DNA from: Flavobacterium sp. W4I14
GTDB taxonomy: Bacteria > Bacteroidota > Bacteroidia > Sphingobacteriales > Sphingobacteriaceae
Length of the DNA: 64,000 bases
Assembly: GCA_030817875.1 (NCBI GenBank)
Contig: JAUSZU010000001.1
Coordinates: 248,001-312,000, forward strand
Reading direction: 5' to 3'
Shown: piece by piece, positions 1-8,568 of the stretch
Position numbering within the stretch: the first letter of the stretch is position 1
Layout of the letters: every line of letters starts with the position of its first letter
Notes under the pieces: model-generated
Seen by the model: only the letters and a program-made list of their open reading frames with translations
What the model was told of the DNA's origin: nothing
The model's database searches: none
Program-made: the position numbers and the translations under genes

Positions 1-1077
1 GAGTTGATTGCTGTAATCGCTTAGCCAAGGTGGCACCGATAAGCCGATTGCCGGCCATTCGTTACTGCTGCGCTGGGCATAACCTTTCATCATCAATACC
101 CGATCGTTCAAATAAACCATCCCGTTTTTAAATGCTGTTTTTCTAAATCCGGTTTTGGTGCTCAGCTCATCGATAATCTTGCCTTCAGATTTTAATCTTG
201 AAGTAACGGTGTACAAGTAGCCGTAGCCCCAGCTCCAAAAATTTAAGCCGGTTACCAATGCTTCGGCTTTTAAGGTTAAAGTATCGCCAGCTTTGATATC
301 GGTTTCTGCGGATTTAAAGGTTTTAACTATTTTTCCATCAAGGTCTTTAAGTTCTACCTCATAAACCAGTTTTTTATCCGTTGCACTTTCATTTTTTACC
401 TGCGATTCGGAAACAATCACAGCCGATTTACCTTTAATATTGAAATCTTTAGCGTAACAATAATTACCAGTGGTTTTTAAAGTAGAATAAAGCGGGAGTG
501 TTTGATATACATTACCGGTAACATGAAGGCGTACGTTTTTAGATATCCCGCCGTAATTGGCATTAAAATTTTTATCATTCCATTGGTAGCCAGAGTTGGT
601 CGCTTTTTCTTTGTAGTTCCAGGCATTATCAATCCTAACTGCTAGTACATTTTCTTTGTTCTGATTAATTAAGCTGCTAACGTCGAACCCAAAGGCCATT
701 ACACCATTTTCATGCCGGCCAATAAATTTTCCGTTCAGGTAAAATTCACCCGCCTGCCTGATGCCCTCAAATTCAAGAAATATTTTACTGCTTTGGTTGG
801 CTTCTGAAATGGTAAAATGCTTACGGTACCAGGCAATACCGGTTGATAAATCTTCTATAGATTTTTTAAAGGCTTCATCTTCGTTCCATGCATAGGGTAG
901 GGTAATGGCCTTCCATGTTTTGTCGTCAAAATCGGTACTTTCTGCACCAGGTAAATCACCTACAAAGAGTTTCCAGCCAGGATTAAAGTTGTAGGTTTTT
1001 CTTGGGGTAACTGGTTGTTGTGCCAAAGCGATAAAGGGCAGTAGTGCAGCCATTAAGAAAAGGTAAATGTGCTTCAT
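1..1077 (-). CDS. Glycoside hydrolase family 2 protein, partial (N-terminal 359 residues; continues beyond the left edge)
   Basis: This minus-strand frame stays open from the ATG at 1075-1077 to base 1. It starts with a signal peptide (MKHIYLFLMAALLPFIALAQ), so the product is exported. A GH2 sugar-binding jelly-roll domain follows (residues about 30-190: WKAITLPYAWNEDEAF, GIAWYRKHF, FEGIRQAGEFYLNGK, IGRHENGVMAFGFDVS). After it comes an Ig-like beta-sandwich and the start of the barrel (VLMMKGYAQRSSNEWPAIG). GH2 enzymes are beta-galactosidases, beta-glucuronidases or beta-mannosidases; the catalytic acids lie outside the window, so the substrate is open. The ATG overlaps the stop of the upstream GH43-like gene (TAATG), which implies translational coupling within the PUL. 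The family call is firm and the specificity unknown. Confidence 0.88.
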   Translation of the reverse strand, partial: MKHIYLFLMAALLPFIALAQQPVTPRKTYNFNPGWKLFVGDLPGAESTDFDDKTWKAITLPYAWNEDEAFKKSIEDLSTGIAWYRKHFTISEANQSSKIFLEFEGIRQAGEFYLNGKFIGRHENGVMAFGFDVSSLINQNKENVLAVRIDNAWNYKEKATNSGYQWNDKNFNANYGGISKNVRLHVTGNVYQTLPLYSTLKTTGNYCYAKDFNIKGKSAVIVSESQVKNESATDKKLVYEVELKDLDGKIVKTFKSAETDIKAGDTLTLKAEALVTGLNFWSWGYGYLYTVTSRLKSEGKIIDELSTKTGFRKTAFKNGMVYLNDRVLMMKGYAQRSSNEWPAIGLSVPPWLSDYSNQL

Positions 1078-2087
1078 TATTTTTGGTTAGGACTTAATTT
1101 AATAGCTAAGGATTTATCACGGTTGCAGCTGATTTCACCATTTGAGTAGTCTAATTCTGCCAGTTGAATCACACTTCTTCTGGTCGTGTAGTTATCAATT
1201 CCTTTATTTTCGGGTGTTCGGCCAGGGTGGGTAAAGTAATAGATGTAGGCTTTATCTCCAATCACCACCACATCGGCATGGCCGCCCATTACACCATCAT
1301 CGGTTCCTTTTCCTGGTGCCTGTAAAATGTTTTTTGGCTGGCGTTTCCAGGTGACGAGATCGGTAGATGAATATATGCCTAAACCGTTCCAGTTGTCTAC
1401 TACCATCCAATAGGTGTTTTTCCAATAGAAGACTTTTGGACCTTCGCAGCCTTTATCGCCAATTAATTTTTTGCCGCTATCTTCCCAATGGTATAGGTCT
1501 TTACTATCAGCATAATAGATCGATTTGCCAGCCATTTCATTGTTGTAATACATGCGCCAGCCTTTGTTATCAGGCAATTTAAATACACAGGCATCAATGC
1601 AGCGATCGGAAGCCAGGTTCAGTTTGGATTCGAATTTCCAATTGATGAGGTTTTTACTGGTAAGGTGAACAATGTAGCGCAGATGCCGCCAATCTTTAAA
1701 AACGCCAGGCACATAGGTTAAATACATGTGGTAAGTTCCCTTATTTTCGATTACCTCTGGTGCCCAATGGGTATAATCGGTTAAGCGGTATTGAATATCG
1801 CAGGTATCACGATATTTCCATTTTACGCCATCTTCAGATTCAGCAATGCCGATACGCGTACCATGTACCCAACTTACGCCATCGAGGTTTTTAACATTTG
1901 CCCTGCGGTTGGTATAAAACATAAACCACTTCTTTTCTCCTTTATTCCAGATCACCACCGGATCGGCAGCGCCATCGTAGACAGGATCGCTGTACAATGG
2001 CTTGAGAACTAGCGTTGTTTTCTTGCTTTTTTGAGCAAAGGCGCATATAGAAAACAGTATCAAAAAGGCAAGGAGGAGTTTCTTCAT
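1077..2087 (-). CDS. GH43-like five-bladed beta-propeller glycosidase, secreted
   Basis: The product is 336 aa with a signal peptide ending near SICAFAQ. The repeated blades of a GH43/GH32-type propeller are visible: DGAADPVVIWN with WFMFYTNRRA (residues about 38-62), the blade marker HWAPEVIENKGTYHMYLTY, then DACVFKLPDNKGWRMYYNN and CEGPKVFYWKNTYWMVVDNWNG. The acidic residues in DPVV, the APEV glutamate and CEGPKV are where GH43-like enzymes keep catalytic or pKa-modulating residues, but I cannot assign them with certainty. The gene overlaps the downstream GH2 gene by one base. A 633-bp leader region with a putative operator separates it from susD, so it probably heads its own transcript. 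Related propeller families outside GH43 are possible. Confidence 0.75.
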   Translation of the reverse strand: MKKLLLAFLILFSICAFAQKSKKTTLVLKPLYSDPVYDGAADPVVIWNKGEKKWFMFYTNRRANVKNLDGVSWVHGTRIGIAESEDGVKWKYRDTCDIQYRLTDYTHWAPEVIENKGTYHMYLTYVPGVFKDWRHLRYIVHLTSKNLINWKFESKLNLASDRCIDACVFKLPDNKGWRMYYNNEMAGKSIYYADSKDLYHWEDSGKKLIGDKGCEGPKVFYWKNTYWMVVDNWNGLGIYSSTDLVTWKRQPKNILQAPGKGTDDGVMGGHADVVVIGDKAYIYYFTHPGRTPENKGIDNYTTRRSVIQLAELDYSNGEISCNRDKSLAIKLSPNQK

Positions 2088-2175
2088 CTCAAATTGATCA
2101 TTATTGGACCGTTTCTATACCATTGGGATAAAAACACCATTAATAAAAAGGAAATATTTGGTTAAATAGTTTAAA

Positions 2176-2220
2176 CGAGATTAACGTTTATATTTGAGAG
2201 TGCCATCCTGCTCCATCCTG
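2176..2220 (-). promoter_or_regulatory. Putative operator/promoter of the GH43-like/GH2 unit
   Basis: On the minus strand, two copies of CAGGATGG with a 10-bp period (2220 to 2203) are followed 27 bp away by TAATCTCG (2183 to 2176). The same motifs at the same spacing recur upstream of the susC gene at 8291-8335. TAATCTCG resembles a degenerate Bacteroidota -7 box (TAnnTTTG). That would put the start site near 2170 and the tandem repeat around -41, a normal activator position. The start site and the identity of the activator are inferences. Confidence 0.6.
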
Positions 2221-2261
2221 TAGAAAATGGGCAGCGTAAATTGTAAATGGCTTTAAACGCT

Positions 2262-2277
2262 TTTCAAACGTTTGAAA
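2262..2277. promoter_or_regulatory. 16-bp perfect palindrome, LacI-type operator candidate
   Basis: TTTCAAACGTTTGAAA reads the same on both strands and has the central CpG typical of LacI/GalR-family operators. It lies 175 bp upstream of the GH43-like start codon and about 40 bp beyond the tandem CCATCCTG repeat. No lacI gene is in the window, so the regulator would be encoded elsewhere. Confidence 0.45.
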
Positions 2278-2522
2278 TAATGGTATAGTGATCGTGATGA
2301 GGCAGTAACAAATGCAATACGAAGGGTAGAGAGGGGTAATAAAAAGATTTTTGAGAAAAAAGGTTGCATCATAAGTTAATTTCTCATCAGATTCTGTCAT
2401 GTCTCCCAAAGACTCCTACGGAAAGCCTCCCGATGAAAATCGGGACAAGTGGTCGAAACACTTCAAAAGTATTAAAACAAGTCGTTCGATTCTGCTACCA
2501 CTTACAGATTCCTATAGAAATT

Positions 2523-2619
2523 TCGTCATTGCGAGGAACGAAGCAATCTTAATGCGCACGCTGGTAGCGATCGTTGTAAGATTGCTTCGTCGGCTGAAAA
2601 AGCCTTCTCGCAATGACGA
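2523..2619. repeat. REP-like inverted repeat, family A, copy 1 (97 bp)
   Basis: The element is bounded by perfect 13-bp arms TCGTCATTGCGAG and CTCGCAATGACGA, with inner arms gaagcaatctta and taagattgcttc. Related copies lie at 19471-19568 and 30169-30319. It sits downstream of susD and could fold into a long hairpin affecting transcript ends. It has no coding potential. Confidence 0.85.
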
Positions 2620-2720
2620 TTTTTCGCAGCCTATCACCGCAAAAAAAATGATTGTACAATAAATTATCCCTCAGAATGACAAAACTACATTTATAGTGCA
2701 ACCTTTAATAGACCAAATAT

Positions 2721-4721
2721 TTACCAACCTGGGTTTTGCATGGCCTGTTTTTGTTCAGGTGTTAGTGCCGCTCCACCGCTCTTAATCACATCTAAGAAAC
2801 TTTGAGGGATAGGGCGCAGGTAATGTTTGCTCTCTGATGGTTTTGCCTCATCGTTAAAGGCAGCGGTTCTTGCAACCAATGTCTTGGTACGTGCTAAATC
2901 TTCCCAACGTAATAACTCGCCCATGAGCTCTCTCGAACGTTCGTTTAAAATAAAAGCGGTAAACTTATTTTCCTGTGAGGTAGCACCAATTTTATCATAA
3001 AACTCTTTATTGGAGTTAAATATATCGGCCTCACTATTTAAGTGCATACTGGTTAACGTGGTGGCTGTTGTGGCAGTGATGTTATTTGATTCGAAGTAGC
3101 TGTTTTTATCAGAGTATGAAACAAATGGCGCTGTGTTTGCAGCAGCATTGTTTTTATACGACGCACCACCATCTACGTATGCTGATCTGTCTTCTCCTTC
3201 TTTATAAGCAGCACGATCTCTAACTTTATTTAGGTATGGAATAGCCTGCGCAAACTGGCCCATTCGTCCGTAAGCTTCAGCCGCAATTAAATAGGTTTCT
3301 GCAAGTCGTGCTAAAATTCCATCACGTTGACCAAATTGTGAGGCTACAGCATTTCTTGAACCATCCATAAATTTAGATAAAGCAACAAACTGACTTACAC
3401 CATAATTTCCATGCCCGCCCAAATAACTTTGCGGTTGGCCAGCAAAATACCTTACATACATACTTGGTTTGCGGCGGCCAATATCTGTGGGAAGTGCAGG
3501 GTTTGCATTTGCAACGGCAGGTGTGTATCTGGTATCGCCTGCATTATTAACGATATATAAAATAGATTCTTCGCCGCCTGCAAATTTTGCTTTACCCACA
3601 AGATCTGGTGTTGGCGCTGTTCCTGCTGTCCAAAGTGGTGCTCCGGCAGGTCTATTACATAAATAACGTGTTTTAAAGCTTTTCCAAAACCTCGAGTCGT
3701 TTACACGGTCGAAAACATCCAGGGCATAATCTGTAGATCTTAAACGCTGGAATTCACGATCGCCAGGGATATCGCGTTGCATACCTGGTAAATTTTGATA
3801 AATAGAGGGATAATACAAATGTACCTGGTTCCCATAACGCCCCTGAGTAGCTGTATTGCCAGAAAACTGTGCGGCTAATATGATTTCTTTGTTGGTTTCG
3901 TTCGCGCCATCAATGGTGGTGAAATTCCATAAATCACTGAAGTTGGTAGCCAGGGTATGCTGACCGCTGTTAATCACCAGGTCGGCATATTTTACTGCAT
4001 TTTGTAAATCAGCAGTTTTGGTATCGCTATTCCATGCATTGTTTATTTCGCTTGCACGGAATAAATATGCCTTTGCCAAAAAGTGCGCAGCTGCCCATTT
4101 CGTAATCCGCCCGGTTTCTGTTACTGTAGCTGGCAAAAAGTTATAAGCTTGTGTAAAATCTTGAATCACTTGCTCATATACCTCTTTTGCACTATTCCTT
4201 GTAAATTCTTCCTGAATTAAATCCTGTGCTTCTAACCTCAACGGAACACCACCATACTGTTTTACCAGTTTAAAATAATCGAAAGCACGCATAAAATAAC
4301 CTTCGCCCAGGCGTGTGTTTTTACTTGCACCCTGATAATACAATGGCACGTTTTTGATAAGGATATTGGCCGAATTTATATTTTCGTACATATTGTCCCA
4401 TACACTGGCCACATCCGAATTAAGGGAATTTAAACTGGCGTCGTAAGAGTTCCACATTTGTTCGGTTCTATCTCCACCAACGGTAAATTCATCCACTCCA
4501 TAGTTGGATGTAGTGTATGCCCAGGTATAATTAAAATGAAATTTTAAACTTTGGTACATGCCTATGGTTAAACCGTCGAGGCCATCAGTTGTGATAAAAT
4601 CTGCAGTGGTACGGGCATTAACAACTTCTTCATCTAAGAAGCTTTTTTTGCAAGAAGTAGGGAAAATCATCAATCCTCCTAATATTGCAGCACCCGATAA
4701 TATATTTATAATCTTTTTCAT
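2721..4721 (-). CDS. susD: SusD/RagB-family outer-membrane glycan-binding lipoprotein
   Basis: The product is 666 aa. I start at the ATG at 4719-4721 (MKKIINILSGA) because the two codons upstream of it in frame are TTG and ATC. A lipoprotein signal ends at FPTSC, so the mature N-terminal Cys would be lipidated at the cell surface. TPR-like helical segments typical of SusD follow (SANILIKNVPLYYQG, GEGYFMRAFDYFKLVKQYG), with the usual C-terminal block (NERSRELMGELLRWEDLART; HYLRPIPQSFLD). It is the substrate-capturing lid of the SusC pore encoded 29 bp upstream. It is longer than the usual 500-600 aa, with inserted loops around residues 300-440. The glycan is not predictable from sequence. Confidence 0.93.
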   Translation of the reverse strand: MKKIINILSGAAILGGLMIFPTSCKKSFLDEEVVNARTTADFITTDGLDGLTIGMYQSLKFHFNYTWAYTTSNYGVDEFTVGGDRTEQMWNSYDASLNSLNSDVASVWDNMYENINSANILIKNVPLYYQGASKNTRLGEGYFMRAFDYFKLVKQYGGVPLRLEAQDLIQEEFTRNSAKEVYEQVIQDFTQAYNFLPATVTETGRITKWAAAHFLAKAYLFRASEINNAWNSDTKTADLQNAVKYADLVINSGQHTLATNFSDLWNFTTIDGANETNKEIILAAQFSGNTATQGRYGNQVHLYYPSIYQNLPGMQRDIPGDREFQRLRSTDYALDVFDRVNDSRFWKSFKTRYLCNRPAGAPLWTAGTAPTPDLVGKAKFAGGEESILYIVNNAGDTRYTPAVANANPALPTDIGRRKPSMYVRYFAGQPQSYLGGHGNYGVSQFVALSKFMDGSRNAVASQFGQRDGILARLAETYLIAAEAYGRMGQFAQAIPYLNKVRDRAAYKEGEDRSAYVDGGASYKNNAAANTAPFVSYSDKNSYFESNNITATTATTLTSMHLNSEADIFNSNKEFYDKIGATSQENKFTAFILNERSRELMGELLRWEDLARTKTLVARTAAFNDEAKPSESKHYLRPIPQSFLDVIKSGGAALTPEQKQAMQNPGW

Positions 4722-4750
4722 GATCAATTTCTTTAAATAGCGGTTAAGGA

Positions 4751-7700
4751 TTACAGACTAACATTAACACCAAATACTACGCCTCTGTTAAAAGTTGAGG
4801 TAACGGTATTATTGGATGAGATACCCGAATCAGGATCAACCCAACCAACATTAGAGTAAATTAAACCCGGATTAATGGCCTGCGCATATACCCTTAATTT
4901 AGATAATGCTAATTTTTTAGCAATTTTTTCCGGGAAATAATAGCCCAATGAGATATTCCTGATTTTTACGAAAGATCCGTCCTGGTAGTTCATAGCACTT
5001 CTGTAAGGGTCGCCGGCTGCACTTCCATAATTTGGTGCAGGATAATCGTTTGTAGGGTTGGTTGGTGTCCAATAGTCAACCAAGCGTTGGGCAAAACGGC
5101 CCTGAAGCGATTCTGCACCAGTGGCAATTAAGAAATTATATCTTGCAATAATAAAAATAGAAAGGTCGAAGTTTTTATAATTAAAGGTATTGGTAATCCC
5201 GCTTGTCCAGCTTGGCGTGTAACTTCCTCTTATCATTCTATCGTTATTGGCATCAATTTTATAATCGTTATTTAAGTCCCTAACCCGAATGCTGCCTGGT
5301 TTAAAAGCGCTTGCTGCTGGCAGGTTAGCATTAAACTTTGCCATTTCTGCTAAGTCTTCAGGCGTATTCTGCCAGATGCCATCTTTTACAAAATCGTAGG
5401 CTACTCTAACCCTTTGACCGATGAACAATAAACTACCAATCACATCGCCGTTGGCCAGTTTAACCACTTTATCTTTACTTGCCGAAAAGCTTAGGGTTGT
5501 AGACCAGCTAAAATCTTTGTTTTTTAAGTTTACAGTGTTCAGGGTAATGTCGATACCTTTATTATGGGTTTCTCCAATGTTGTCGAAAGATGAAGTATAA
5601 CCATTTATCGAAGAGATATCTTTTTGCAATAACAGGTCGGTGGTATTAGATTTATATAAGTCTATGGAACCGCCAACTCTGCCTTTAACTAAGCTAAAAT
5701 CAAGACCAAGGTTATATTGTAAGGTATGCTCCCATCCAAGCGCCTTGTTTGGTAAGGTAGGCGGACTGGCCAGTGATGCATCTGATGCTACATATCCGGT
5801 TTGTACCGAACCGCCATAAGTATAAGTTAAGGGCTGTAATTTACCTAAAGTTGTTCCATAAGAAATGGCTGAATTACCTACACTGCCCACACCTAAGCGA
5901 AGTTTCAGTTGATCGATCCATTTGATATTTTTCATAAAATCTTCCTGATCTACACGCCACGCAATTGCAGTAGAAGGGAAAAAGTCCCATTTGTTGCCTT
6001 CAGCTAATTGCGATGCACCATCCCAACGGGCAGACGCTGTTAACAGGTATTTGCTATTAAAGCCGTAATTAACCCTGGCCATGTAAGATACAAGCGTGTT
6101 TCTACTCAAATCGGTACTAAAAGCATCCAGGCTCGGAATATTGGCACCGCCTAGGCCATACCAGAGTGGGTTACTTAAAGGGATTTTAGTTCCCGTCATT
6201 GATGAACTCTCTTCTTTAAAGAGCGATGAACTCTGCAATAAAGTAACGCCAAAGTTGTGTTTTTTTATTGTTTTATCGTAATAAACCAAGTGATCTAGCG
6301 TATAGGCAAATCTGTTGTTTTGGTTAAGCTGAGCATAATTGGTAGAACCTGATTCGCCCGCGCCACGATTGATTGATTTTGCATCCTGATATCTTCCGTT
6401 ATAGTTATTATAAAAATCAGGACCGAAGTTAATACGGTACTTTAATCCTTTTAAAAGGCTTACTTCAGCATAGAAAGAGCCGATTGTTCTTAACACTTTA
6501 CGTAAATTGATATTGTATTGATCTTCACCCACTGGATTTTGAATATTGATATCGGCACCAGGTAAATTAATCCTGTTACCATTTACATCAAAAGGTACAG
6601 CAACAGGAAGCATGCCAAGTGCTGCACCATATAAACTGCTCGGGCCTGTCGCATTACCTGTTGAAAATCCATAGTTCTGCAAGCCATAAGATGCGGTAAT
6701 GTTAGCACCGAATTTAAACCACTTTACCGGATTCAATTCTACACTTACCTTAGAAGTATAACGATTATAATCCTGGCCAAGTTCTGTACCAATCTGGTTT
6801 AAGTAGCCAAATGAGGCGTAGGCTTTTAATTTGTCTGTACCGCCACTGGCGCTTAATACATGGTCTTGAGTAATGCCAGTACGTGTAACCAAATCGGTCC
6901 AATTTGTTGTGGGTACTAAACTGCCATTGTAAACTCCATTTTGCCAGCCTTGCGCAATATTCGCTGTTACATAGCTATCGTTAGGAAATATCCGGTTATC
7001 ATCTGCTTGTGTTGGTGTAATGGGATAGGTGCTGCTTGCCTGCGCTGCAGGATTTAAATAACCTACGCGACGGTAAGCATCGCGACGGAATTCGATGTAT
7101 TCGGCAGCATTCATCATCTCTGTTCTATCATGGATGGTTTCGATGGTTGCCGTACCCACATAATCTAAAGTTAATCTGCCTGCTTTACCTTTTTTAGTGG
7201 TAACCAGAACAACTCCATTTGCTCCTTTTGATCCATATATTGCTGTTGCAGATGCATCTTTTAAAATGTCGATGGTTTCGATATCGTTAGGATTGATGGC
7301 TTCGATTCCACCTGCGGCAAATGGAATGCCGTCTACGACGTAAAGTGGTGAATTGCTGGCGTTTATAGATCGTACACCTCTGATTAAAATGGAGCCGATC
7401 TGACCGGGGCGCTCGTTTGAAGTTACATCAACCCCGGCTGCCTTACCCTGTATGGCTTGTAATGCATTTTGTACCGGTCTCGATCTGATCTGTTCTGCAC
7501 CCACGCTTACAACCGCTCCGGTTAAATCACTTTTCTTTACAGTGTTATAACCAACAACTACAACCTCATCTAAATCATTTGTAGAACTTTTCAATTGGAT
7601 GCTGATTGTTGTTTTTCCGTCAACAGGTACTTCTTGTGTGGCGTATCCAATGTACGAAACCACCAAAACCGGGTTGCTCACCGTTGATGGAATAGTAATG

Positions 7701-7993
7701 GAGAAAGCACCATTGGCATCGGTAGAGGCTACAATAGTTGTACCTTTTACTTTTATGCTAACGCCAACCAAGGTTTCGCCTTTTTCGTCAACAATTTTTC
7801 CTTTAAGGTTAACATCTCGTTTGCTCGTTGAAATGTTTATACCCAAGGTTCCTGGTGTCGTTTTACGGTTGGTCGCATCTGCAGTATTCGCCACACAAAG
7901 TAGGCACAACGCCGACATACCCGTAATCAGGATTTTTTTGTACGAAGAGCCTTTTCGTCGCTTTAGATTTTCTGGATAAAAATTAAGATCCAT
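4751..7993 (-). CDS. susC: SusC/RagA-type TonB-linked outer-membrane transporter
   Basis: The product is 1080 aa. After an N-terminal export signal (residues about 22-40) there is a CarboxypepD_reg-like domain (about 62-140: GKIVDEKGETLVGVSIKVKG). The TonB plug has the diagnostic SusC signatures (VVVGYNTVKKSDLTGAV, SNERPGQIGSILIRGVRS, KDASATAIYGSKGANGVV) and a 22-stranded barrel follows. No STN domain is present, unlike the second SusC at 57275, so FecR-type signalling is unlikely here. It imports oligosaccharides through the outer membrane with SusD as partner. It is the first gene of the susC-susD unit and is probably controlled by the operator at 8291-8335 through a leader of roughly 290 nt. 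Confidence 0.95.
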   Translation of the reverse strand: MDLNFYPENLKRRKGSSYKKILITGMSALCLLCVANTADATNRKTTPGTLGINISTSKRDVNLKGKIVDEKGETLVGVSIKVKGTTIVASTDANGAFSITIPSTVSNPVLVVSYIGYATQEVPVDGKTTISIQLKSSTNDLDEVVVVGYNTVKKSDLTGAVVSVGAEQIRSRPVQNALQAIQGKAAGVDVTSNERPGQIGSILIRGVRSINASNSPLYVVDGIPFAAGGIEAINPNDIETIDILKDASATAIYGSKGANGVVLVTTKKGKAGRLTLDYVGTATIETIHDRTEMMNAAEYIEFRRDAYRRVGYLNPAAQASSTYPITPTQADDNRIFPNDSYVTANIAQGWQNGVYNGSLVPTTNWTDLVTRTGITQDHVLSASGGTDKLKAYASFGYLNQIGTELGQDYNRYTSKVSVELNPVKWFKFGANITASYGLQNYGFSTGNATGPSSLYGAALGMLPVAVPFDVNGNRINLPGADINIQNPVGEDQYNINLRKVLRTIGSFYAEVSLLKGLKYRINFGPDFYNNYNGRYQDAKSINRGAGESGSTNYAQLNQNNRFAYTLDHLVYYDKTIKKHNFGVTLLQSSSLFKEESSSMTGTKIPLSNPLWYGLGGANIPSLDAFSTDLSRNTLVSYMARVNYGFNSKYLLTASARWDGASQLAEGNKWDFFPSTAIAWRVDQEDFMKNIKWIDQLKLRLGVGSVGNSAISYGTTLGKLQPLTYTYGGSVQTGYVASDASLASPPTLPNKALGWEHTLQYNLGLDFSLVKGRVGGSIDLYKSNTTDLLLQKDISSINGYTSSFDNIGETHNKGIDITLNTVNLKNKDFSWSTTLSFSASKDKVVKLANGDVIGSLLFIGQRVRVAYDFVKDGIWQNTPEDLAEMAKFNANLPAASAFKPGSIRVRDLNNDYKIDANNDRMIRGSYTPSWTSGITNTFNYKNFDLSIFIIARYNFLIATGAESLQGRFAQRLVDYWTPTNPTNDYPAPNYGSAAGDPYRSAMNYQDGSFVKIRNISLGYYFPEKIAKKLALSKLRVYAQAINPGLIYSNVGWVDPDSGISSNNTVTSTFNRGVVFGVNVSL

Positions 7994-8208
7994 AGTTTTA
8001 TTGGTTATGTAAATATTTGGTTATTTAGCCAAATAGCGTACTAGATGGAGTGTGCTATCTGTTTTGAGGGCATATGATTAAGCAATTAATCCATTGTTTG
8101 TTGGATGAATTAGCAGTTGTAGAATGAAAATGAGTTAGTTTTTAATGTTTTTTGACTATAATAGTCTCATCGTTTTAAGGCTTAGAAATAGTTGTAGGGG
8201 TAATTAAG

Positions 8209-8222
8209 TGCAAACGATTGCA
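8209..8222. promoter_or_regulatory. LacI-type operator candidate upstream of susC
   Basis: TGCAAACGATTGCA is a near-perfect palindrome with central CpG (one mismatch at the ninth base). It lies 216 bp from the susC start codon, inside the presumed leader. A comparable perfect palindrome lies before the second PUL transcript at 2262-2277. Confidence 0.4.
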
Positions 8223-8290
8223 TTGTTTGATGTTTGGTTTTTCTTGCTCATATAAGTATCGATTAAAAGAATTGATTATACTTGGTTATA

Positions 8291-8335
8291 CGAGATTAGA
8301 ACTTTTATTTCGGTAATCCATCCTGTTCCATCCTG
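8291..8335 (-). promoter_or_regulatory. Putative operator/promoter of susC-susD
   Basis: A CAGGATGG tandem pair (8335 to 8318, period 10 bp) is followed at the same 27-bp offset by TAATCTCG (8298 to 8291), matching the element before the GH43-like gene. If TAATCTCG acts as a -7 box, transcription starts near 8285 and leaves a leader of about 290 nt ahead of susC. Function is inferred from the repetition and position. Confidence 0.6.
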
Positions 8336-8513
8336 TAAGGCATAGCCAGATGTAAAGATTTTCTTCTTTGGCTAATGGGTTTTAGTACATTGTTCAATAG
8401 TTATTTGGCTGCAACGGGGGATTAACTCATACTGCTTTTGATTTCAGCTAATTTTTATTTGACAAGCCATCATCTATTCGATATTCATAACTTCTTAACG
8501 GTTTTTTGATAAA

Positions 8514-8545
8514 AAAAATGGTCCATGTAAACACAGACCATTTTT
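8514..8545 (-). terminator. Rho-independent terminator after the ABC permease operon
   Basis: The 10-bp arms AAAAATGGTC (8514-8523) and GACCATTTTT (8536-8545) enclose a 12-nt loop. Read on the minus strand the hairpin runs into an eight-T tract (8518-8511). It lies 23 bp past the stop codon of the last permease gene, so it ends that operon before the susC promoter region. Confidence 0.82.
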
Positions 8546-8568
8546 ATATTGTTTCAACCACAGTAAAC

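Larger units (their letters stand above)
2088..2720. other. 633-bp intergenic region: operator elements plus a REP-like repeat
   Basis: This gap between susD and the GH43-like gene holds no convincing gene. The part next to the GH43-like gene carries regulatory-looking DNA: a tandem CCATCCTG pair at 2203-2220, a conserved cgagatta at 2176-2183 and a palindrome at 2262-2277. The part next to susD carries a hairpin with a GAAA tetraloop (stem TCCCGAT/ATCGGGA, 2428-2445) and the inverted repeat at 2523-2619. Short open frames here overlap the repeats and are not credible genes. Confidence 0.7.
7994..8568. other. 575-bp intergenic region upstream of susC
   Basis: There is no gene here. From the susC side outward it holds an element AAATATTTGG(T)TA at 8011-8028, which also occurs at 2152-2169, a LacI-like palindrome at 8209-8222, the tandem CCATCCTG operator at 8291-8335 and a terminator at 8514-8545 for the next minus-strand operon. 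The length is consistent with a long 5' leader. Confidence 0.6.

Noticed and set aside
2399..2662. 87-codon frame in the susD/GH43-like gap
   Set aside because: It covers a hairpin and the REP-like repeat, so the open frame reflects repeat sequence.
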